Under the pieces are notes generated by a model that saw only the letters and a program-made list of their open reading frames with translations, did not search any database and was not told the DNA's origin. From Planctomycetota bacterium (GTDB taxonomy: Bacteria; Planctomycetota; UBA1135), in assembly GCA_021776795.1 (NCBI GenBank), contig JAJFFC010000031.1:27135-91134 (forward strand): a DNA stretch of 64,000 nucleotides, read 5' to 3'. Position numbers and translations under genes: made by a program. Position 1 is the stretch's first letter; each line of letters begins with the position of its first letter. This document shows positions 31,573 to 40,438 of this stretch, piece after piece.

Positions 31573-33759
31573 ATGATAGTTCCCCTGCTGTTTTCCATTG
31601 CGGCCCTGTTTGCTACACAGGGACAATCCTCTTTACGAGAAGATCTTGAACAAGCACGCGCCTTTGTCGAGGCGAAAGATGGCGATGCCGCCCATGCTCG
31701 CGTGCTGAAGATTTTTGAAGATCATCAAGATTCGGTCGAGCTGATTCGTCATTTGCCTGCCGTGCAAGATTGCTTGGTAGATAGCCTTTTCCTGAAGGAA
31801 GAGACAGCGCGATTGGAGCGCGAAGCGGCCTTAGAGAGACCGGTAATCCCATTTTCCGCATCGGTCCTTTCCTACAAAGAGAAATCTGGAGTCTTCAAAC
31901 TGCGGTGGGAGGGAGAGACTCAACTCAACGACTTCTCCCACGACCAAGAGGAGTGGCCGATCCCGATGGACCTGGAAGGTCGCTGCCGTATTGCGCTGGA
32001 CTTGTTGCAGTATCCCGAGCAAGGCCAAATCAAAATCATCATCGAGGCAGAGAATGGATTTCTTTATGAAGTGGAATGCGGTAATGATGCCAGTGGAATC
32101 AACCACCAAGTCGCACTGGTTTCACAAATCGATGGCGATAAGCGAGAGATATTACAGCGGGTCGATAAAAAACTGCCTCAACCAGGGGAGCCGCTGCTGT
32201 TGGCATTGAAATCCTTGGGCAGCAGCATGCAGATCTATGCGGGCAAGAGCAAGATTCTTAGCTTTAAGGCCAAGCGCGCAGGTGCCCTTCAGGTCACCTT
32301 CTCCGGTGTCCAGGAAGGCAGCCTTGGCGCCATTGAGTACGACGGCCCGCTCGACCCAGATCAGTTGGTGGCGCGCATGTCGACTCTACGCGAGCGCCAA
32401 AAGCAAGCCTTTCGCGCTGCCGTGGACTTTCAGGCAGAAACCCCAGATTGGGTTCACCCATTCCTCTACCGCCAACGAACGAGCCTGGAAGACGCGAAGC
32501 CCCCTGGTCGATTTCCCACGGAAGCGGCAGAAACAGCCTGGCAAGATACGGCGGAGTTTTTGCGCAAGGAGCGGCGAAGGAATCGGGCGCTGATCACCAT
32601 TTCCATTCTGCAAAACGACAAGCCGCAGGGACTGACTCCGGCTCATTTGGCATATTCTTCCATGATTGCCGCCTATGAAGGAGGGTATTGGGAATATGGG
32701 CGCAACTTCGCCGATGACGTACTGCAGGCCTTCCCTGAACATGCCATCACCCAGGAAGTCCTGATGGAATGTCTTGCCCGCATGGATGAAGGAGATTTGG
32801 TTTGGGAGATTGCCACCAATCTTTATAAGGCCGACCCACGCAAGGTTCATCATGTCTTGAACGCGGTCAAGTTGTTGATGCGTTTAGACATGGTCGACGA
32901 TGTGCGCTTCTTCCTGATGGAAGACGACTCTCTACCGCAAGAGCTAAAGACTCGATGCGAAGAGCTTCTTGCTCATCGCGAAGGTCCCAAAAAGGAAGGC
33001 ATTCGCATCATGAAATCTCGCTTGGTCGAGATTCACACCGACTTAGACAAAAAGCCCGCCGAAGAGTTAGACCTGTGGATCGGACGTGAAGTGAGTCGCG
33101 CCATTGGCTTTCTTCCGGAAGACACGTTGTCTTCCAAAGAAAAGTTGCGTTTATTCCTGTTTGCAGACCGCTGGGACTATGAAGAGTTTTGCGCCGAGAT
33201 CCTCGGCGCCGCAATCCCCTCGGCCTCAGGCTTATATTCTCCTGCCTTCGATGCGGTCGTGGCCTGGTACAACCCGCGGCAGCAAGAGCGGGAAGACTCC
33301 TTGCGCCGTGAAATGATGATTCACGTCGGCAAAAGGATTCACCCAGAATATCCGCTATGGGCTTCCATTGGCCTTTCGGAGCTGGTTGCCGACGGCAGCA
33401 TCTTGCCGGGCAAAGACATCGAAGAATTGTCTTCGCGGGCGAAAGGTCTGCTCGAGCAACTGCGCGCCGACGGCGCAATCCCTTTCTCCGTAATGTTGTG
33501 CCTCAATGGTGCAGGCTACCGGGCATTGGAACAAGAGCAATCGCTAGACGCGCAAGCTTGGGCGATGTGTGTATGGCTGATGGTCATGAACGACATCAGC
33601 GAGGTGGATTTTCTCGAAGTTCTTGTCGACAACTTGAAATCTAGCGCAACCTGGGCTGATACCACGGAAGCCTTAGTGTTGGTCTTAGATAGCACTCGCT
33701 TCCTCGACGATTCTTACTCTGCCGTAATCCGTGGCCTGAACCGACTAAGCCGAAAATGA
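31573..33759 (+). CDS. Secreted protein, inactive paralogue of the next gene's peptidase
   Basis: A 728-residue exported protein (signal MIVPLLFSIAALFATQGQS). The middle has TPR-like helices. The C-terminal third aligns with the peptidase encoded next: KLRLFLFADRWDYEEF matches KFRVFLFSGEASYQRY, and SGLYSPAFDAVVAW matches AGLFSPWLKQLLIW. At the zinc site this protein has MIHVGKRI where the neighbour has IVHEGFHQ, and SIGLSELVADG where the neighbour has NEGMAEYMEL, so the second His and both catalytic/ligand Glu residues are lost. It is probably a non-catalytic partner or regulator. A palindrome precedes the start, and the stop overlaps the next ATG (ATGA). Confidence 0.8.
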   Translation: MIVPLLFSIAALFATQGQSSLREDLEQARAFVEAKDGDAAHARVLKIFEDHQDSVELIRHLPAVQDCLVDSLFLKEETARLEREAALERPVIPFSASVLSYKEKSGVFKLRWEGETQLNDFSHDQEEWPIPMDLEGRCRIALDLLQYPEQGQIKIIIEAENGFLYEVECGNDASGINHQVALVSQIDGDKREILQRVDKKLPQPGEPLLLALKSLGSSMQIYAGKSKILSFKAKRAGALQVTFSGVQEGSLGAIEYDGPLDPDQLVARMSTLRERQKQAFRAAVDFQAETPDWVHPFLYRQRTSLEDAKPPGRFPTEAAETAWQDTAEFLRKERRRNRALITISILQNDKPQGLTPAHLAYSSMIAAYEGGYWEYGRNFADDVLQAFPEHAITQEVLMECLARMDEGDLVWEIATNLYKADPRKVHHVLNAVKLLMRLDMVDDVRFFLMEDDSLPQELKTRCEELLAHREGPKKEGIRIMKSRLVEIHTDLDKKPAEELDLWIGREVSRAIGFLPEDTLSSKEKLRLFLFADRWDYEEFCAEILGAAIPSASGLYSPAFDAVVAWYNPRQQEREDSLRREMMIHVGKRIHPEYPLWASIGLSELVADGSILPGKDIEELSSRAKGLLEQLRADGAIPFSVMLCLNGAGYRALEQEQSLDAQAWAMCVWLMVMNDISEVDFLEVLVDNLKSSATWADTTEALVLVLDSTRFLDDSYSAVIRGLNRLSRK

Positions 33760-35993
33760 AGACCTTCTTTCCCCTGCTCATTTTTGTAGGCACATTTTGC
33801 CTCCTTGCCCCAGCCGCCCTTGCTCAAGATGCTGACGCCTTTGAAAAAGGATTGAAAGGTGTCGAGCGACGCATCAGCAAAGGGCAGTGGGACAAAGCCG
33901 GAAAAGACCTCAAGAGCCTGCTCGAGAAGAATGCCCGGGCCGATTATGTCTACATCGAAAAGCCTCGCATCTTGAACAACATGGAGCGCATCGCCCTGTT
34001 CTCTGCCCATGAACCGCCAAAGGCAGATGAAGTTTTGGCTGCCAAGGTCAAGAAATACGATGCCGAATCCGGCGAGATTGAGATGACTCTCTATGGAGAA
34101 GATCTCAGTGACCTGATGCAGAGCGGAGATGCCTTCACGATGCCAGTCGCCTTCCGCGACGACTACACCTTGACCATGAGCGGGCCGAAGTATCCAGGCA
34201 GCGAGGGCGTCACTGTGGTCGTCGGCTTTGATTCTGACCAGATGCACCGCTTTTTCTTTGGCAGCGTTGGGTACCAGCCAAGTGTATACCTGTCCGAGAA
34301 TGGCGCGCGCGAAACGTTATTGGATTCGGCCGACAAGGAAGTGATGGACTCTGGAGAGGAGTTCACCCTGAAGGTAGAGGTGAAGAAGAAGAAAATCAGT
34401 ACCAAGGCCAACAAGAAGCGTTTGTTCTCGGTGAAGCGTGCCGACACCGATTGGGGCCGCGCTGCCTTTTATGGTCTCGCCGACTATGAGCGCGAGGGCT
34501 TAGAGATCGAAATCAAGGGTGCTCTGGAACCGGCGTGGATTGCCGGAAAGATCGATGAGCAAATGCAAGAGAAGCGAGAGCTTTTCGAAGAAACCTATGA
34601 CGCCCATCGCGAGCTTCCAGAATGGCTGTTCGATGAATCACAAGTCTTAGGTGGCGATGGCGAAGCCGCGGAAGCATCGGCCGGGGGCCTTCGTGGCCGC
34701 GCCGGCGCTTCTTCTAAGGGTTCGCGCAGCAACAACACCAAACAGGTGTTCCGCGAATATCCGGGAGACGCCCTTGGCGCACAAGGGGAACGGCGCTTTG
34801 CCGAGATTCGCCGCATGTATTACCAAGACAAATACGACTTCGACGCCCTGATGGAAGAGGTGCAAGAGGCGGAAAGGGAAGAAGACATCCACGCCGCCGG
34901 CGCTGCCCATCTGCGCATGGAGATTCATTTGCTTTATGGGCAGATTGAAGAAGCAGAAGAAAGCGCATCCAAAATGGTCGCCCACGATGAAAGCCACCTT
35001 CCGTCCGTCGTCAGCCACGCCGAGCTTCTGACTCGTTTGCGGGAGTATGCGGCAAGCCGAACGCTCTTGGAAACGGCAGAGGAGCGTTGGCCCAACTCAG
35101 TCGAAGTGGTCGAAGCCAAGATGTGGCTGGAAATCATGACTCAGCACCTGGAAGAGGCTCAGGAGTTGGTGCAGAATGCGCAACGCAAGGGCATTCGCGG
35201 CAAGGAGATTGACCGCCTTCGCGCGCGCATTGATAAAGCTCTTTCCGGGCCAATTTGGCAAAAGACTTATCGCTTTCAATCCACGCACTACGACATCCGG
35301 TCCGATATCAGCGAAGAGATTTGCAAAGAAGCCGCGGATTTGCTGGAGAGCGCGTACACCTCCTACTCGGTGCACTTGAAGCGCCTTCGGGGCCTGGAGA
35401 AGAACAAGTTCCGCGTTTTCCTGTTTTCCGGCGAGGCCAGTTATCAGCGCTATGCCGAAGATTCCCTGGGCAGCGAGGCGGAAAACACAGCTGGCCTGTT
35501 CAGCCCGTGGCTGAAACAACTCCTGATTTGGAATGTTCCGCAGCGGGAAATGATGTTCCGCACTATTGTCCACGAGGGCTTTCACCAATATCTAGATCTG
35601 GTGGCGCCAGAGGCTCCGCGTTGGTTCAACGAAGGCATGGCGGAATACATGGAGCTTTACGAAACCATTGACGGACGCTTCGTCGAAGGCCAAGTCAATC
35701 ATGACCACGTCGCTCTGCTGAAGGAGCGCGGCGTGATGCCCTTGCGTGATTTCCTGAGGATGCCGACCGCCTTCTACTACCAGGGCGATGTCGGTCGTAA
35801 TTACGCACAAGGATGGGCGGTAATGCACTTCCTGCGCAATGGCGGCCATGACAAGGAGAAGATGTTCCAGGACCTTTTCAAGGGGTTCTCGGAATCGCCA
35901 TCAATTCGCCGCGTCATCGGCGAGGTTTTCGCCGACGTGGACATGGATCAGTTTGAACAAGAGTTCCTGGATCACCTGAACGGCCTAGAATAG
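33756..35993 (+). CDS. Secreted TPR-containing zinc metallopeptidase (peptidase MA-like, DUF1570-like)
   Basis: A 745-residue exported protein (hydrophobic start ending ALAQDA). A charged N-terminal half has an Ala/Gly/Ser-rich linker at about 303-325. TPR-like helical repeats (about 370-490) and a gluzincin domain follow. The zinc site is IVHEGFHQYL with the third ligand in WFNEGMAEYMEL, the HExxH and NExxxE pattern of MA-clan enzymes. Likely periplasmic or surface-located; the substrate is unknown. It is translationally coupled to its catalytically dead paralogue, and ispG follows after 6 bases, so the three may share a transcript. Confidence 0.83.
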   Translation: MKTFFPLLIFVGTFCLLAPAALAQDADAFEKGLKGVERRISKGQWDKAGKDLKSLLEKNARADYVYIEKPRILNNMERIALFSAHEPPKADEVLAAKVKKYDAESGEIEMTLYGEDLSDLMQSGDAFTMPVAFRDDYTLTMSGPKYPGSEGVTVVVGFDSDQMHRFFFGSVGYQPSVYLSENGARETLLDSADKEVMDSGEEFTLKVEVKKKKISTKANKKRLFSVKRADTDWGRAAFYGLADYEREGLEIEIKGALEPAWIAGKIDEQMQEKRELFEETYDAHRELPEWLFDESQVLGGDGEAAEASAGGLRGRAGASSKGSRSNNTKQVFREYPGDALGAQGERRFAEIRRMYYQDKYDFDALMEEVQEAEREEDIHAAGAAHLRMEIHLLYGQIEEAEESASKMVAHDESHLPSVVSHAELLTRLREYAASRTLLETAEERWPNSVEVVEAKMWLEIMTQHLEEAQELVQNAQRKGIRGKEIDRLRARIDKALSGPIWQKTYRFQSTHYDIRSDISEEICKEAADLLESAYTSYSVHLKRLRGLEKNKFRVFLFSGEASYQRYAEDSLGSEAENTAGLFSPWLKQLLIWNVPQREMMFRTIVHEGFHQYLDLVAPEAPRWFNEGMAEYMELYETIDGRFVEGQVNHDHVALLKERGVMPLRDFLRMPTAFYYQGDVGRNYAQGWAVMHFLRNGGHDKEKMFQDLFKGFSESPSIRRVIGEVFADVDMDQFEQEFLDHLNGLE

Positions 35994-35999
35994 GCCCAC

Positions 36000-37097
36000 A
36001 TGGTCCAGCGTCGCCCTACCCGCACCGTCACTGTCGGCGGCCTATCTCTTGGCTCGGAGCACCCGATTCGGGTGCAGTCGATGACGTGCACCGACACAGA
36101 CGATGCGGCGGGGACAATCGCCCAGATCGAATCTCTGGTCGAAGCAGGCTGCGAGTTGGTGCGGGTCACGGTCAACCATGACCGCGCCGCCGATGCCCTG
36201 CCGGAAATTCGCAAGCATTGCCCGGTGCCCCTAGTTGCCGACATCCACTTCACCCATCGTCTAGCCTTGCGCTCGATTGATGCCGGCGTCGACAAGGTGC
36301 GCCTCAACCCCGGCAATGTCGGCAGTCTTGATCGCGTCCGCGAAGTCGTGCGCGCCGCCGATGCCGCCAATGTGGCTTTGCGGATTGGCGTCAACTCCGG
36401 TTCGGTAGAGAAAGACCTGCTCGAGAAGCATGGCTGGCCATCGCCCGAGGCCATGGTGGAATCTGCTTTGCGCCACTGCCAGACCGTTGAGGACTTAGGC
36501 TTCTCTAACTTTGTGGTCTCGCTCAAATCCACGGATACCCAAACCGTGCTCGCGGCGAATCGCGCTTTCGCCGCCGCCACCGATATCCCGCTCCACCTGG
36601 GCGTGACTGAAGCTGGCCGCCCTGGCTATGGCTCGCTCAAATCTGCCGCAGGTCTGGGTTCGCTTTTGCTCGATGGCATCGGCGACACCATCCGCGTCAG
36701 TTTGACTGGCGACCCCGTTGCGGAAATCCCGGTGGCTTACGACATTCTGAAAGCGACTGGCGCGCGAGTCACGAGCCCCGAGCTGATTAGCTGCCCCACT
36801 TGCGGACGCATCGAGATTGATTTGGAAGCACTCATGACCGAGTTGGAAGAACGCCTCGCTGGCGAAGATGCGCCGGTGAAGATTGCGGTTCTAGGCTGCG
36901 TGGTCAACGGTCCTGGCGAAGCCAGTGAGGCCGACATCGGCATTGCTGGAGGCGGCGGTAAAGGCATTTTGTACCGCGACGGCAAGCAGGTCCGCGTGGT
37001 CCCCGAAGCCGATATGGTCGACGCCCTCATCGAAGAGATCCAGGCTTTCAAGGCCGAGAAGCTTGGCGAAGAAGCTGTGCCAGGGTCTGCATCCTAA
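36000..37097 (+). CDS. ispG: 4-hydroxy-3-methylbut-2-enyl diphosphate synthase
   Basis: A 365-residue enzyme of the MEP isoprenoid pathway. The N-terminal TIM-barrel begins RPTRTVTVGGLSLGSEHPI; the 4Fe-4S ligands are in SCPTCGR (two Cys) and LGCVVNGPGEA (one Cys), with the Glu that completes the cluster set. It reductively opens the cyclic diphosphate MEcPP in the cytoplasm using electrons from ferredoxin or flavodoxin. It has the short bacterial form without the extra domain of plants and Chlamydia. It starts 6 bases after the peptidase stop and the methyltransferase starts 2 bases after its own stop. Confidence 0.96.
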   Translation: MVQRRPTRTVTVGGLSLGSEHPIRVQSMTCTDTDDAAGTIAQIESLVEAGCELVRVTVNHDRAADALPEIRKHCPVPLVADIHFTHRLALRSIDAGVDKVRLNPGNVGSLDRVREVVRAADAANVALRIGVNSGSVEKDLLEKHGWPSPEAMVESALRHCQTVEDLGFSNFVVSLKSTDTQTVLAANRAFAAATDIPLHLGVTEAGRPGYGSLKSAAGLGSLLLDGIGDTIRVSLTGDPVAEIPVAYDILKATGARVTSPELISCPTCGRIEIDLEALMTELEERLAGEDAPVKIAVLGCVVNGPGEASEADIGIAGGGGKGILYRDGKQVRVVPEADMVDALIEEIQAFKAEKLGEEAVPGSAS

Positions 37098-37099
37098 GC

Positions 37100-37843
37100 A
37101 TGGACCGCGACCGCTACTCTGCCATTGCCCATGGCAATATGCCGATATGGAATCCCATCGGCCTCGATGACTTGCTGGCACTGACCGCTCACATGGAGCT
37201 AGAGAAAGTCAGCCGCGTTCTCGATGTCGGCTGCGGTCGTGGCGAGATTTTGCTCAGCTTGATTGAACAGCATGGCGTGGTGGCGGTGGGGGTAGACCCC
37301 TCTCCGCGTGCGACTGCGATTGCCCTAGCCGAGGCCGATGAGCGCGATCCAGAAGGGCGCCTGCACTTGCAGGTGGCCGCCTTCGACCCCACTCTTTTTG
37401 CGCCAGAGAGCTTTGATCTGGGGATTTGCCTCGGCGCGAGCCATGCTTGCGGCAGTTTCGCCCAAACCCTGACCACGCTGACTTCCTTGGTGCGCCCGGG
37501 GGGATACCTCCTGATGGGAGAGGGGTACTGGCGGCAGAAACCAAGTGAGGATTATCTGGCCATGCTTGGCTGCCAGGAAAATGAGATACCCTATCTCGAA
37601 GACTTTGCCGAGGTTGGCCGTAAACATGGCCTTGAGCTCGAAGCTCAGGCTGCCGCGACCGAGGAGGAATGGGCGGCCTATGAAGGCGGCTACGACGCCA
37701 ACATGCGCGCGCATCTGCAGGACCACCCCGACGACCCAGAGGCCGAGGAGTTTCGCAACCGCCTGGAAAGCTGGACTAGCGCAGTCGAGAAGTGGGGGCG
37801 AAGCACCTTGGGTTTCGCCGCAAGCCTTTATCAAAAACGGTAG
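37100..37843 (+). CDS. Class I SAM-dependent methyltransferase
   Basis: A 247-residue Rossmann-fold protein with the SAM motif VLDVGCGRGEIL at about residues 38-49, acidic loop VGVDPSP, and FDLGICLGASHACG as motif IV. The later segment has a helical insertion (EDFAEVGRKHGLELE), and near its C-terminus YEGGYDANMRAHLQDH, which is frequent in a group of uncharacterised bacterial methyltransferases. The substrate is unknown. It is packed against ispG on the same transcript. Confidence 0.88.
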   Translation: MDRDRYSAIAHGNMPIWNPIGLDDLLALTAHMELEKVSRVLDVGCGRGEILLSLIEQHGVVAVGVDPSPRATAIALAEADERDPEGRLHLQVAAFDPTLFAPESFDLGICLGASHACGSFAQTLTTLTSLVRPGGYLLMGEGYWRQKPSEDYLAMLGCQENEIPYLEDFAEVGRKHGLELEAQAAATEEEWAAYEGGYDANMRAHLQDHPDDPEAEEFRNRLESWTSAVEKWGRSTLGFAASLYQKR

Positions 37844-37872
37844 ATGAGCTTCGGCTGGATTAAACTCCGCCC

Positions 37873-38121
37873 ATGCCTTTCACTCCCTTTTTGCCTTTCG
37901 ATCCCTCCTTCATGGGGTTCTTGTCGGTCGTCATTTTTGTGGTGACGGTGATCATCCATATTGCCTGCTTTAATGCGATTGGTGCCTGGCTGCGAAACCA
38001 TGCTGAGGGGGCTGTACTCCTCGACGGAGGCATGTGGAAGCTGGTTGGTCTAGTGTTTGGGCTCATGGGCCTGATTGGATTCTGGTTGGTCAATATGTCT
38101 AGCATGCGCGGGCAGTCCTAG
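37873..38121 (+). CDS. Small two-helix membrane protein
   Basis: An 82-residue protein with two hydrophobic segments (about 15-36 and 56-74) separated by a short polar loop (RNHAEGAVLLDGGMW). There are no catalytic or binding motifs, and I do not recognise it. The pattern resembles small integral proteins of unknown function found next to GTPase genes. A TTAAAC-like -10 lies 7 bases before the ATG, so it probably has its own start. A hairpin follows the stop codon. Confidence 0.65.
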   Translation: MPFTPFLPFDPSFMGFLSVVIFVVTVIIHIACFNAIGAWLRNHAEGAVLLDGGMWKLVGLVFGLMGLIGFWLVNMSSMRGQS

Positions 38122-38127
38122 TTTCTG

Positions 38128-38150
38128 AGACTCCTTCAGGAGTCTGCTTT
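38128..38150 (+). terminator. Short stem-loop after the small membrane protein
   Basis: AGACTCC-TTCA-GGAGTCT (7-bp stem, 38128-38145) followed by GCTTT. It is a plausible weak terminator between the small gene and the GTPase. Confidence 0.5.
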
Positions 38151-38170
38151 AAGTCGGCATCTTTGGCGGA

Positions 38171-38176
38171 TAGGAT
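38171..38176 (+). promoter_or_regulatory. -10 hexamer TAGGAT of the GTPase gene
   Basis: TAGGAT ends 9 bases before the ATG at 38186, downstream of the preceding stem-loop. Confidence 0.45.
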
Positions 38177-38185
38177 GCAGACATC

Positions 38186-40342
38186 ATGAACCAAGACGCG
38201 GTCACGCCCCATCCCCATCAGGCACCGACCCGCAATCTATTGACCGAGTTCTGCTCGGCCGCAGATGCGGAGCTGGCGCCCGTCTTCCCGCCGCTATCGG
38301 CAGCCCAAGATTGCTTTGCCAAGGCCGAGCAAGGTCGCCCTGCGCGCCGCTTGTTGCCAGCCATGCAAGATCTGCAGCATCAGTTGCGTGCGCTTGCCGA
38401 TCGCATTGAGCAGCAGCAGGCTTTCGTATTGATTTTCGGTCCGCTGAAGAGTGGCAAGTCGACTTTCATGAACGCCATGGCCAGTAGCTATGTCAGTGAA
38501 GTCACGGCGTTGCCCGCGTACCCATGCATGGTTTATGTTTCCCATGCCGAGGAACCTGAGTTCCTGCTGACCGCATATGACGGCAGTACCCAAAGCTTCC
38601 AAGATCGCCAAGAAGTGGTCGAAGAAATTGAGCAAGCTCACCGCCGCTTGACGGCACGGCTACGAGAAGTTGAAGCCACTGGGCGTAGCTTTGACCCTGG
38701 TACCGACATGCCTTCGGCCCTGCGCCGCGTTGACGTGCGCACGCCTGCGGCCGATCTCGAAACCTCGGGAGCGGTGTTGGTTGATACGCCCGGTCTCTAC
38801 ACGCGCATGAAGTTCGGGTATGACCGCATGACCCGCGACTTCCGCGATGCCGCAGCATGTGCGGTGTTCATCGTCAAGACCGAGAACCTATTCTTGGAAC
38901 AAGTGTTCGCCGAGTTCGAAGATTTGCTCGGCCTGTTCAGTCGTATCTTTTTGGTCGTCAACTTGGATCGCTCCAAGCGCGACCTCATGCCGGACGGCTC
39001 TTTGCAGCCTAGCCTGGAGCATGAAGATCCACAGCGTATTCTCGATGCCTTCGAGCATCTCGCCATGAGCGCACCCCTGAAGCAAGCCGCCGACGACGGC
39101 CGCCTGCGCATCTTTCCAGTCGACCTGTTGCATGCCGCAAGTTCGCGCTTGCAGAGCGCAGAAGGCAACGCCGTGGCGGAGGAAGAGGAGTCAAGCTCTG
39201 CCCACGGCTTTGATGATCTCCTAGCTGACTTGACCGACTACCTCGACAGCAATGATTATTTGCACGCATTCATGGCCGACAGTTTGCGTCGTGGCGAGGA
39301 CTTGCTGCAGGAACTGTGCACCTTTGCCCAGCGCCCAGCCGCGCGGGATTTGGTGCAAGAGGAGGAGCGCTTGCAGCTCGAGCAGAAAAAAGCCCAAGAC
39401 GGCCTAGATGCTTTGGAATCGCTCGAATCCGCGGATTGGGCCCATGCCCTCGCCTCGGTGGGCGAACCGCTTGCTGAACGTATGACGCAAGAGATTGAGC
39501 AGGGCGCTCCCGTGGACCAAGCGTTGGTGCAGGAACTCGAAGGGGAAATTCAAGAGTGGTTCAAGCGCGACCACAGCTTTGCCGCTTTGAATGGCGTACT
39601 CGCCGAAGGTATGGAAGGGCGTCGTCAGGCCTGGGCCAAGGCAGCACTCGAAGAGCTAGAGAAGCGCGTCACCGGTGTGACGGGCAAGATCCTTCTAGGT
39701 AATGAGCGTCGCGCGACGTTTGAGCGCGCCGGGATTCCCTACGACCCCTTCGCTGCAGATGTTCTGCATGCACTTTCCACCTCAGAAATTCTGCCGCCTG
39801 CCGAACAAGCTTTGGCCTTTGCCGACCTTCCCGTGCGGCGTGGTTTCTGGGACTATCTCTTGTTCCGCAGCGAGGCCAAAGTGCGGCGCCGTCTGTTTGG
39901 TGAAGCCTCCTCGCCCAAGCGCAAGGTCGTGGCAGCGGTTAAGAATAAGCGTGTTGGCGACGTCGGCCGCAAAGCTCTCAGTAAGCAGATGGGAGAAGCC
40001 TTCGCGCGGTGTCGCCATCAGTGCCTAGAAGAGCTCGGTGCTCGTGCGGTTCGTGCCTTTGGTGCAGATCTCACTGAGCGCCTACAAAGCCAAGTGGAAG
40101 CACGTCGGGAAAGTTTGACGGCGCAAGCCGAAATCCTGCGTGGCCACCTCGAAGCCTGTCGCTTGGAGACCAAGGCCCTGGATGGTATGACTGCCGCAGC
40201 GCAAAAACGCTTGCAGGCCTGGCAAGGCTTGCGCCAGCGTTTCCCGCAGCAGGGAAATTTTGCAGCAGCGGGTGAGGAACTCCCGGTTCTCGAGGCAGTC
40301 GAAGACGTTGAGGCAGAAGCCGAATCTGAGATCCAAGCCTAA
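38186..40342 (+). CDS. Dynamin-like large GTPase
   Basis: A 718-residue protein with a GTPase domain near the N-terminus: G1 FGPLKSGKST at about 90-99, G3 VDTPGLYT and a G4-like VVNLDRSK in place of NKxD. The rest is long, charged, helical sequence (EEERLQLEQKKAQ; LEELEKRVTG), which in bacterial dynamin-like proteins forms the stalk and membrane-contacting tip. No membrane helices are seen. Such proteins remodel or guard membranes. Unlike most bacterial dynamins, only one copy is present here, with no paired gene. The stop codon sits in the A-rich tract that is the T-tract of the opposing terminator. Confidence 0.8.
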   Translation: MNQDAVTPHPHQAPTRNLLTEFCSAADAELAPVFPPLSAAQDCFAKAEQGRPARRLLPAMQDLQHQLRALADRIEQQQAFVLIFGPLKSGKSTFMNAMASSYVSEVTALPAYPCMVYVSHAEEPEFLLTAYDGSTQSFQDRQEVVEEIEQAHRRLTARLREVEATGRSFDPGTDMPSALRRVDVRTPAADLETSGAVLVDTPGLYTRMKFGYDRMTRDFRDAAACAVFIVKTENLFLEQVFAEFEDLLGLFSRIFLVVNLDRSKRDLMPDGSLQPSLEHEDPQRILDAFEHLAMSAPLKQAADDGRLRIFPVDLLHAASSRLQSAEGNAVAEEEESSSAHGFDDLLADLTDYLDSNDYLHAFMADSLRRGEDLLQELCTFAQRPAARDLVQEEERLQLEQKKAQDGLDALESLESADWAHALASVGEPLAERMTQEIEQGAPVDQALVQELEGEIQEWFKRDHSFAALNGVLAEGMEGRRQAWAKAALEELEKRVTGVTGKILLGNERRATFERAGIPYDPFAADVLHALSTSEILPPAEQALAFADLPVRRGFWDYLLFRSEAKVRRRLFGEASSPKRKVVAAVKNKRVGDVGRKALSKQMGEAFARCRHQCLEELGARAVRAFGADLTERLQSQVEARRESLTAQAEILRGHLEACRLETKALDGMTAAAQKRLQAWQGLRQRFPQQGNFAAAGEELPVLEAVEDVEAEAESEIQA

Positions 40343-40383
40343 AAAAACCACAGCCGCAGCTCCCGGAAGGATGACTGCGGCTG
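40343..40383 (-). terminator. Intrinsic terminator for the cytochrome-motif lipoprotein gene
   Basis: CAGCCGCAG (40351-40359) and CTGCGGCTG (40375-40383) form a 9-bp stem with a 15-base loop. Read on the minus strand the stem is followed by TGGTTTTT and more T, so it ends transcripts coming from the lipoprotein gene. Confidence 0.75.
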
Positions 40384-40438
40384 CGGCGAAGGAGTGCTTG
40401 GGAGCCGAAGCACGGCGACCCGAAGGTCGCTCAGACTT

